Below, one piece after another: positions 54,901 through 62,137 of a stretch of 64,000 nucleotides of DNA. Positions within the stretch are counted from its first letter, which is position 1, and every line of letters begins with the position of its first letter. Under the pieces are notes generated by a model. The model saw only the letters and a program-made list of their open reading frames with translations. It did not search any database and was not told the DNA's origin. The DNA is taken from assembly GCA_963667005.1 (NCBI GenBank), contig OY762937.1, positions 1,178,001 through 1,242,000 on the forward strand, in the 5' to 3' direction. The position numbers and the translations under genes were made by a program. The DNA is from G963662605 sp963667005 (GTDB lineage Bacteria; Bacteroidota; Ignavibacteria; Ignavibacteriales; Ignavibacteriaceae).

Positions 54901-55621
54901 TCCAAATCTCCTGACGGCACAGACTTTCAAATCCGATACGATTCGTAAACTAAAAGACTTAAAACAGCAGTATGTTAACTATTATATAGCCAGGCACTCT
55001 GAAGCACGGCTAAACAACGTCGAAGATAAGAAAAAACAAAAGCTGATGGTCGATGAGCGCTTTGATACACTTAAGAAACTTGCAAATATTAGCTTAATGC
55101 CAAGCGCTCAGCTTGAAGACTTCCGTAATAGACTAGCAGCGCTTGTGCCTTGTTTTAATTTGACTGAACAGGAACTGACATCTGCCGTTAGGTGCCCCCA
55201 TTGTAATTACATGCCCGGCCAAGAGTCAATAAATCAGTCCGCTGCAAACACGATCAAGCAGCTGGATAAAAAATTGGATGACCTGATTGATGATTGGACA
55301 GCTGTTTTGCTGTCCAACCTCAGTGATCCGACGACGCATAAGAATATTACTTTGTTGAAAGATGCTGATAAGACAATTGTCAATGGCTTTATTAAGCAAA
55401 AAACATTGCCGGAAAATCCGGGACATAGTTTCATACATGCGTTGCAGGAAGTGCTATCCGGACTAATTCGTATTGAAATAGTAAGTGAAGATATTAGAAC
55501 AGCTTTGTTAAAGGGGGGTACCCCTGCCTCGCCAGATGAACTACGTACGCGGTTTGATGCGCTGCTGATAGAAAAGACCAAGGGGCAGGATCAAAATAAA
55601 ATACGCATTATACTGGAATAA
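51908..55621 (+). CDS. brxC: BrxC/PglY-like large ATPase
   Basis: 1237 residues, as usual for BrxC (about 1200). Walker A GNYGTGKS at 67-74, Walker B LLIVVDELLDYL near 180, a long helical middle, and a C-terminal CPHCNY zinc-knuckle-like pair near 1100. BrxC is an AAA-like ATPase required for BREX phage exclusion and host methylation. It is followed four bases later by the methyltransferase. Confidence 0.88.
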   Translation: MKYSELIQFEPIESIVQLRDANKSSAAKQLVNSYVISDDMAEKLTDVVFPQIQFTTPADNKGFLIVGNYGTGKSHLLSVISSIAEDASLLGSISNESVRRAGNSIGGKFKVIRTEIGAVTMSLREILVAEFEEKLEQFGISYSWPEADKVVNNKRPLEEMMAAFHQKYPDHGLLIVVDELLDYLSTRKDQALILDLNFLRELGEGCKDLRFRFIAGVQEAIFDSPRFSFVSDSVRRVKDRFEQILIVRKDVKYVVTERLLKKNAHQQNAIREHLQKFSKFYGKMNENMDEFVRLFPIHPDFFEAFDQITAIEKREVLKTLSIAMRKILDNPVPENETGLISYDSYWNNLRENPSFRTLPDIKEVLECSAVLEERIEKNIARKAYTAMALRIIKGLSIKRLTTNDILARIGPTPEELRDSLCLYMDGIADLGGEPSDDLLTQVETVLREIMKTVNGQFISFNETNRQYFLDLKKTEDYDALIEKKADSLDLSILDRYYYEALKRVMECTDQTYVTGYKIWEHELEWIERKASRLGYLFFGAPNERSTAVPARDFYLYFIQPFDKPNYRDEQKQDEVFFFLSNLDEKLKTALRKYASALELSSTASGHAKSTYESKSQDYLREIVRWLQEHVTQCFEVTHQGKKKKIVEWIKGKVPSNIGVKINVRDIVNLASSICLASQFNDDAPNYPTFSVLITKANRAQAAQDALRWIAGGTKTKQGSAVLDALELLDGDRLEPNKSQYAKYIKSLIDKKAQGQVLNRSEIIQDELGVDYMSSGNFRLEPEWVIVLIAAQIYSGELVLSIPGQKFDATGLTDLSTRSIDELLGFKHLEKPKDWNIAGMKVLMEFLKQPPGYAQLITQHQDDPVKAVQEAVLAKLSELVKTEQQLNEGIVFWGQAALNENERTALKPQIQKLKAFLESLQVYNSPAKFKNFLYSPADITVHSPALKKLDEVISLVETITELNQYTAYLTSAEVHVAVVDPWLEKLKKVRDEVFTALRDPNLLTAQTFKSDTIRKLKDLKQQYVNYYIARHSEARLNNVEDKKKQKLMVDERFDTLKKLANISLMPSAQLEDFRNRLAALVPCFNLTEQELTSAVRCPHCNYMPGQESINQSAANTIKQLDKKLDDLIDDWTAVLLSNLSDPTTHKNITLLKDADKTIVNGFIKQKTLPENPGHSFIHALQEVLSGLIRIEIVSEDIRTALLKGGTPASPDELRTRFDALLIEKTKGQDQNKIRIILE

Positions 55622-55624
55622 AAC

Positions 55625-58573
55625 ATGGGAAAGAAGAGAGCAAATACTTCCCAAAGATTATTTCGAGAGGTTGATGGACAGGATAACCTTTTTGACAAAT
55701 CTGTAGAACAGGAAGTTGAGGAATCAAAGAACAGGCCGGTTACCTGTCTTGGAATGACTTTTGAAAATGATAAGGCAAGGCGGGGTTATTTCCTTGAAAA
55801 GCTAAAGGAAAAGTTACAAGATCAAGAGTTCCGCAAGATCGAAGGATTTCCAATTGGAACAGATGAGGCTATCTTAACGCTTTCTGATCCTCCGTATTAT
55901 ACGGCATGTCCAAATCCATGGGTTGCTGATTTTGTTCAGGAATGGGAAAAAGAAAAACCAATTCAAAATGAACCATACTATCGAGAACCTTTTGCTGCGG
56001 ATGTAAGTGAAGGTAAAAACCATCCGATTTACAATGCTCATTCATATCATACGAAAGTGCCTCACAAAGCCATAATGAGATACATTCTGCATTATACGAA
56101 TCCCGGCGATATTGTATATGATGGATTTTGTGGTACAGGAATGACCGGAGTAGCCGCACAACTTTGTGGGGATCGAAACGCAGTAATCGAGCTTGGATAT
56201 CAAGTTAAACCAAACGGCTCAATTCTTAAGGAGACTAAAGACGACCAAGGTCAAAGCATCTGGACGGTTTTTTCACGGCTTGGTAAACGAAAAGTGATCA
56301 TGAATGATTTATCATCCGCGGCAACGTTTATTTCCCATAATTTTAATACACCTATTGAAATCAAATTGTTACAGAGGGATTTTTTAAGGTTGCTTAGTGA
56401 GTTACAGTCACATGTGGGATGGATGTGGAATACAATTCATACAGATGGGAAAACGTCCGCTAAAATAAATTATGTTGTTTGGTCGGATGTTTACTCTTGT
56501 TCGATATGCAACAAGGAAATTGTTTATTATGATGAAGCTTTTAGCAAGAAGGGTAAAATCACCGATTTTAATCCTGAATTCAGATGCCCTAAATGCGATT
56601 GTGTTTTATCGAAAAATCCCACGAAAGATTCTAGAGCCCAAAAACCAGAGAGAATCTTTACAACAGAGTTTGATTTTGTATTACAAAAAAGCAATTCTGT
56701 TCAAAAACAAGTGCCTATTCTCATAAATTACAGCATTGGTTCCAAACGTTATGAAAAAAGGTTGAATGCATATGATTATGAGACAATAAAAAAAATTAAC
56801 GATGTGGCCTTTAACCAAAGCATTATTCCATTAAACAAGATAATGGAAGGCGACAAATCAGCTGATCCATTTGCATCTGGAATTCATTATGTACACCAGT
56901 TCTATACTTCACGAATATTAAAATCTTTATCGGTATTGAAAACTTTGGCAAAAGGGAATAATCAACTTGAATTTTTAATGGGGAGCGTTCTACCCAAATT
57001 ATCAAAAATGAATAGATATATGCCCCAGCATGGCGGTAGAGCGTTGGTTGGACCTATGGCAAATACTTTGTATTTCCCACCTGTCTGCATTGAAAATAAT
57101 ATTATTGATCAAGTATCTTTCCAAATAAAAAAAATTTTACAGGCATTGTCACCGAACACCCGAAATGTAATCTCTACACAAGCGGCACAATCAATAAAAT
57201 TATCAGAATCTTCAGTAGACTATATTTTTATTGATCCTCCATTTGGGGCAAATATTATGTATTCTGAGTTGAGTTATGCGCGTGAAGCATGGTTAAATGT
57301 AATTACGAATAACGTTCCTGAAGCAATAGAAAATAAAACGCAAAAAAAAGACTTATCCATGTATAGGCATTTGATGACGGAAGGTTTCCGTAGAGCCTAT
57401 CAATTTCTCAAACCTGGGCATTGGCTGACTGTCGAATTCTCAAATACTAAAGCCAGCGTATGGAACAGCATTCAAAATGCTTTGGCAGATGCAGGATTCA
57501 TAGTGGCTTCGGTTGCTTCATTGGACAAAACACGAGGTGGGTTGCATGCAATGCTTGGGGCCACTGCCGTAAAGCAAGATTTGGTTATATCTGCGTATAA
57601 ACCAAATGGTGGATTTGAAAGAAGATTTGAAATTGAGGCACAAACAGAAGATGGTGTTTGGGATTTTGTCCGAACTCATTTGAAATATCTCCCTGTATTC
57701 AAGTCGCAGAATGATATTGTGCAGATCTTAGTCGAGCGTGATGCGAGAATTCTATTTGATCAAATGGTCGCATACTATGTGAGAAAGGGAATAGAAGTTC
57801 CACTATCCAGTCAAGAGTTCCAAATAGGTCTAGCGCAGAGATTTATAGAAAGAGATGGTATGTATTTCCTTCCCGAACAGGTGGCTGAATATGACCAAAA
57901 AAAGATGTTGATATGTGAATTAGGACAGTTGAGTATTTTTGTATCGGATGAAGCTACTGCAATACAATGGCTGCGTCAACTGCTTAAAACAAAACCCCAA
58001 CCTTTTTCAGATATTAATCCACAATTTATGCAGCAACTGGGTGGATGGAATAAAAGCGAAAAATTGCTGGATTTAAGGGATTTATTAAGGGAAAATTTCC
58101 TTTGTTTTGAAGGGATTGAGAGAGTGCCGGAGCAAATTCATACCTATCTTTCTTCTAACTGGAAGGAGTACCGAAATTTACCAAAAGATAACCCTGACTT
58201 ATTGGCTAAGGCAAAGGATAGATGGTATGTCCCTGATCCGAACAAACAAGGCGACTTGGATATGCTTCGCGAGAAAACTCTGCTTAAAGAGTTTTGGGAA
58301 TATTTGCCAGCTGGCTATAAATTAGAAAAATCTAATCACAATGAAACTTATTTACCAAACTTAGAGCCGAAAGGGAAGTCTGCAACATTTGGTAGAAAAT
58401 TAAAAATAATGCGTATCGAAGCATTGCGTGCAGGATTCAAGTACTGCTGGCAAAATAGAGACTATAAAACAATTGTTGCCGTGGCAAACCGCATACCGGA
58501 GGATGTCCTCCAGGAGGACCCAAAACTTCTCATGTGGTATGACCAGGCAAAAACAAGATTAGGAGAAAATTAA
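55625..58573 (+). CDS. pglX: PglX-type adenine-specific DNA methyltransferase (BREX type 3, DUF1156-like)
   Basis: 982 residues. Methylase motifs: SDPPYY near residue 86 (motif IV), DGFCGTGMTGVAAQL near 169 (SAM loop), and a second IDPPFGANIMYSELSYAREAW near 538. A four-cysteine zinc finger (CSIC ... CPKC) lies near 292-328. The N-terminal layout resembles DUF1156-type methylases, the PglXI of BREX type 3. It should mark host DNA at one strand of an asymmetric site; the recognition sequence is unknown. The next gene starts two bases after its stop. Confidence 0.85.
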   Translation: MGKKRANTSQRLFREVDGQDNLFDKSVEQEVEESKNRPVTCLGMTFENDKARRGYFLEKLKEKLQDQEFRKIEGFPIGTDEAILTLSDPPYYTACPNPWVADFVQEWEKEKPIQNEPYYREPFAADVSEGKNHPIYNAHSYHTKVPHKAIMRYILHYTNPGDIVYDGFCGTGMTGVAAQLCGDRNAVIELGYQVKPNGSILKETKDDQGQSIWTVFSRLGKRKVIMNDLSSAATFISHNFNTPIEIKLLQRDFLRLLSELQSHVGWMWNTIHTDGKTSAKINYVVWSDVYSCSICNKEIVYYDEAFSKKGKITDFNPEFRCPKCDCVLSKNPTKDSRAQKPERIFTTEFDFVLQKSNSVQKQVPILINYSIGSKRYEKRLNAYDYETIKKINDVAFNQSIIPLNKIMEGDKSADPFASGIHYVHQFYTSRILKSLSVLKTLAKGNNQLEFLMGSVLPKLSKMNRYMPQHGGRALVGPMANTLYFPPVCIENNIIDQVSFQIKKILQALSPNTRNVISTQAAQSIKLSESSVDYIFIDPPFGANIMYSELSYAREAWLNVITNNVPEAIENKTQKKDLSMYRHLMTEGFRRAYQFLKPGHWLTVEFSNTKASVWNSIQNALADAGFIVASVASLDKTRGGLHAMLGATAVKQDLVISAYKPNGGFERRFEIEAQTEDGVWDFVRTHLKYLPVFKSQNDIVQILVERDARILFDQMVAYYVRKGIEVPLSSQEFQIGLAQRFIERDGMYFLPEQVAEYDQKKMLICELGQLSIFVSDEATAIQWLRQLLKTKPQPFSDINPQFMQQLGGWNKSEKLLDLRDLLRENFLCFEGIERVPEQIHTYLSSNWKEYRNLPKDNPDLLAKAKDRWYVPDPNKQGDLDMLREKTLLKEFWEYLPAGYKLEKSNHNETYLPNLEPKGKSATFGRKLKIMRIEALRAGFKYCWQNRDYKTIVAVANRIPEDVLQEDPKLLMWYDQAKTRLGEN

Positions 58574-58574
58574 T

Positions 58575-59546
58575 ATGGCAAGAGCCGATTTATTAACAAA
58601 ATTAGTAAAGGCTGGTATTCAGGGAGACAAAATTACGTTGAAGAAAGTTGTGGAATCGATAATAGCAGAAGAAAGAGCAAAACAACATTCTGTTTTGGCC
58701 GATAAACTAAATGAATTGCTAAATTCTTCGCAATCGCCACCTAATAATACAAATTCCGGATTTCTTTCAAATAATCATGGTAGCTCTTTTGTTTATGAGA
58801 TACTACCAAAACGTCGTATTCAAGATTTAATTCTATCTCCAAGTATTTTAGAATTATGTAGTTCTTTTATTGAAGAACACAATAGGATAGATTTGCTCCG
58901 TTCTTATAATATTGAGCCCAGGAACAGATTATTACTTATTGGCCCTCCAGGGAACGGCAAGACTTCCCTTGCTGAAGGAATCGCAGAGGCTTTAATGATC
59001 CCGCTATTACTTGTTAGATATGAAAGTATAATAGGTTCATATTTGGGTGAAACAGCCATTAGAATCAACAGACTGTTTGAATATGCCTCGACCAAAAATT
59101 GCGTATTGTTTTTTGATGAATTTGAAACTCTTGGTAAGGAACGCGGAGATATACATGAGACGGGAGAAATTAAGAGAGTCGTGAGTTCACTCCTGTTGAA
59201 AATTGATGATTTACCCAGCCATGTTATTGCAATTGGAGCTACGAACCATCCTGAGTTGTTAGATCGGGCTGTCTGGCGTCGTTTTCAAGTACGAATAAAA
59301 CTTTGTGCCCCAACTAAGTTTGAATTACTCAAATGGTGGAATACTTTTGAAATTAGAATGGATTTCTCTTCAAAGCGACATGAGAAAAAATTCCTGCAAA
59401 TATTTAGTAGAAGTAACTTTTCTGAGATAGAGGAATTTGGTAATACCGTCTATAGATACTTTGTACTTAATCAGCCAGACAAGAAAATTAGTGATATCTT
59501 GGACAGAGTGTTAAATCAATGGGTGAAAATCACTGAGGCAAAATAA
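58575..59546 (+). CDS. AAA+ ATPase partner of the subtilisin-like protease
   Basis: 323 residues: N-terminal helical region (1-80), then one AAA+ module with Walker A GPPGNGKT (123-130), Walker B VLFFDEFE (Asp181-Glu182), sensor 1 in IAIGATNHPELLD, and arginine-finger-like AVWRRF. Similar single-module AAA+ proteins pair with S8 proteases in bacterial genomes. It sits two bases after pglX and 18 bases before the protease, so all are one operon. It is not part of the standard BREX type 3 gene list. Unfolding or delivering a target to the protease is inference. Confidence 0.85.
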   Translation: MARADLLTKLVKAGIQGDKITLKKVVESIIAEERAKQHSVLADKLNELLNSSQSPPNNTNSGFLSNNHGSSFVYEILPKRRIQDLILSPSILELCSSFIEEHNRIDLLRSYNIEPRNRLLLIGPPGNGKTSLAEGIAEALMIPLLLVRYESIIGSYLGETAIRINRLFEYASTKNCVLFFDEFETLGKERGDIHETGEIKRVVSSLLLKIDDLPSHVIAIGATNHPELLDRAVWRRFQVRIKLCAPTKFELLKWWNTFEIRMDFSSKRHEKKFLQIFSRSNFSEIEEFGNTVYRYFVLNQPDKKISDILDRVLNQWVKITEAK

Positions 59547-59564
59547 TAATATGGAGGAGTAAAT

Positions 59565-62117
59565 ATGCCAGAGAGACCCTTGTTGCTTTTTCCCACACCG
59601 GAATTAGCAAGCAGAATAAAACGAAAAGGATTTCCCCAAAAAATACATAAGCCAGATATGACTCGGCAAGGGATTCGGCTGCCCCCGATGTTTCATCAAT
59701 TGCAACAAGCGATATCACAAAAACGAATTGAAGTTCAGGCAACGGCAAGTGGGATTGAGCCAGAGTTTGTTCTTGTGATTGAAACTATCGGTAGTGTGGA
59801 TGATTTTTCGAATGCTGTCAAAAGAGTTGAAGGTTTGGAATGGATGGGGGAAATTGATTCAGATGAGATCATGCCCAATGAAGATTTTTATTTGGAGGAA
59901 AATCCGCAAGCCACTTTATCGGGAAAGCTTTTTCTCATAATGAGTAATCAAGTAGCATTATCACAACTACTTTCACTTTGGAATAGATATCAACAGGATC
60001 CAGGCGCGAAATTTGACCATGGATTAGCTAAGTTTAAGAATGTTTTTGATCAGGTGAAGATCATAAGACCTTGGGATATCCAGGACAGACTTTTTGAGAG
60101 TGGTATTATTGAATATTGGAGAGAATTATGTGATATTCCTGATTCTATGATCCCATTTGAGATTGAATTATGGTTTAGAAATACCGAACAAAAGAGATCG
60201 GAATCTGTTGAAAAGATAAGTCGTCTATTAAATAACCACGGTGGAAGTATAACCGCACAATGTGTATTGACCGAAATTTCTTATTTCTCCATTATGGCAA
60301 CTTTACCAGTCGCCGCTGTTCAAGATTTACTAAATAATAACGAAGTCGATCTTATTAAATGTGACAGCATTATGTATTTTCGCCCCGTCGGCCAAATATC
60401 GGCAAAATATTCAGATGGAGTTGAACTTATTATTCATGATTTAGATCAATCTGATTTACCGGAGCTACCTCCGGTTATAGCCTTATTTGACGGGCTGCCA
60501 TTATCGAATCATGATTCCCTTCGGGGTCGAATAATTATAGATGACCCAGATGGATATGAATCCGAATATCAGGCTCAAGAAAGAGTACACGGAACGGCCA
60601 TGGCTTCGTTGATAATACATGGTGACTTAGAAGAAACACAGAATCCACTTCAAAGAAATATTTACCTGCGTCCTATTATGAAACCACATCAAAGATTGCA
60701 TACTCGCGAAGAATGTATTCCTGATGATGTGTTTGTTGTTGATCTCATCCATAGGGCGGTAAAAAGACTGTTTGAAGGAGAAAATGGGGAACCTCCAATC
60801 GCTCCAACTGTTAAATTTATTAATTTGTCTGTTGGTGATTATTCAAGACACTTCCATCGCCAAATGAGTCCTTGGGCCAGATTATTGGATTGGCTCAGTT
60901 ATAAATATAAAGTTCTTTTCTTAATAAGTGCAGGAAATCATGCTACCCCAATCACAATGTCACAACCATATGGTTCCTATACTGCGTTGCAGAATTTTGA
61001 AAGACAAAGTGACATCGTACTATCGTTAATTCGAGATTTGCGAAATCGAAAAATACTATCGCCATCTGAGAGCATCAATAATCTAACTATTGGAGCTATT
61101 CACGATGATTTGAGTACAATAAATGCTCTTGGAAATAGGTTTGACCCATTTGAATCGTTGCTGCCAAGTCCAATTTCCGCTTTTGGGACCGGGTACAGAA
61201 ATTCTATAAAGCCAGATCTAGTATTTATGGGGGGAAAACAATTATTCAAAGTACCGTATTTAGCTTCTTCCACTCAAGTAATCCCTGCAAACGGATATGC
61301 TGCTCCAGGTCAAAAAGTGGCATCACCCGGAGTCGCATCAGGAACCACTAATTCTTACACATATAGTAGAGGGACAAGTAATGCAACAGCGCTTATAACA
61401 CGAAATGCTGGTGTCATCTTTGACGCAACTAATGAAATTTTTACTCAGCAAAATTTGGCTAGTGATTATTCAAAATATTCAACGATATTAGTCAAAGCTC
61501 TTTTAGTGCACGGCTGTTCATGGGGCGAAATAGGCGAGAACTTAAAAGCGATAATGAATACTGATCATGCGATTGAGAATCCGGGGCGTATGATAAATCG
61601 ATGGATAGGATATGGCTTCCCGACGATTTCAAATGTACTAAACTGTGATACTCAAAGAGTCACTGTAATAGGGTATGGAGATTTGAGTAACGATCAGGCG
61701 CACATTTTCAGATTTCCACTGCCTTCTTCCTTATCCTCTAGGCGATTCAAACGCCGACTATCTGTAACACTATCATGTCTTTCCCCTGTTAGGGTTAGTA
61801 CGCAGCGATACAGGGACGCACAACTCTGGTTTGAATTGACTGACAGAGGGTTTGTTAATTCGAGAAAGGAATCTGATGCGAGAACGGTCAGAAAAGGAAC
61901 ACTACAACATGAAATATTCGAAGGCATTAAAGCAGAACCCATATCAGACAATGAAATAATAGAAATCAAGGTGAATTGCAAAGAAGACGCTGGGAAAATC
62001 TTAAATCCAATTTCATATGGACTAGTTGTTACATTGGAAATTAGCCCAGAACTGAACATTGATATATATACTGAGGTCGCAACTCGAATTCGACCATCAA
62101 TTAGGGTCCGGCAATAA
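59565..62117 (+). CDS. S8-family (subtilisin-like) serine protease with large N-terminal extension
   Basis: 850 residues. The catalytic triad is intact: Asp309 (ALFDGLP), His342 (VHGTAMA) and Ser605 (SRGTSNATAL), with oxyanion Asn458 (ISAGNHA). A 300-residue N-terminal region of unknown fold precedes the peptidase and a beta-rich C-terminal domain of about 200 residues follows. There is no signal peptide, so it should act in the cytoplasm, unlike most subtilases. Ribosome site GGAGG is clear. It lies between pglX/AAA+ and the helicase; a regulated protease in defence, perhaps triggered by phage infection, is inference. Confidence 0.88.
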   Translation: MPERPLLLFPTPELASRIKRKGFPQKIHKPDMTRQGIRLPPMFHQLQQAISQKRIEVQATASGIEPEFVLVIETIGSVDDFSNAVKRVEGLEWMGEIDSDEIMPNEDFYLEENPQATLSGKLFLIMSNQVALSQLLSLWNRYQQDPGAKFDHGLAKFKNVFDQVKIIRPWDIQDRLFESGIIEYWRELCDIPDSMIPFEIELWFRNTEQKRSESVEKISRLLNNHGGSITAQCVLTEISYFSIMATLPVAAVQDLLNNNEVDLIKCDSIMYFRPVGQISAKYSDGVELIIHDLDQSDLPELPPVIALFDGLPLSNHDSLRGRIIIDDPDGYESEYQAQERVHGTAMASLIIHGDLEETQNPLQRNIYLRPIMKPHQRLHTREECIPDDVFVVDLIHRAVKRLFEGENGEPPIAPTVKFINLSVGDYSRHFHRQMSPWARLLDWLSYKYKVLFLISAGNHATPITMSQPYGSYTALQNFERQSDIVLSLIRDLRNRKILSPSESINNLTIGAIHDDLSTINALGNRFDPFESLLPSPISAFGTGYRNSIKPDLVFMGGKQLFKVPYLASSTQVIPANGYAAPGQKVASPGVASGTTNSYTYSRGTSNATALITRNAGVIFDATNEIFTQQNLASDYSKYSTILVKALLVHGCSWGEIGENLKAIMNTDHAIENPGRMINRWIGYGFPTISNVLNCDTQRVTVIGYGDLSNDQAHIFRFPLPSSLSSRRFKRRLSVTLSCLSPVRVSTQRYRDAQLWFELTDRGFVNSRKESDARTVRKGTLQHEIFEGIKAEPISDNEIIEIKVNCKEDAGKILNPISYGLVVTLEISPELNIDIYTEVATRIRPSIRVRQ

Positions 62118-62137
62118 TAATCATTCAAGCGGTTTAG

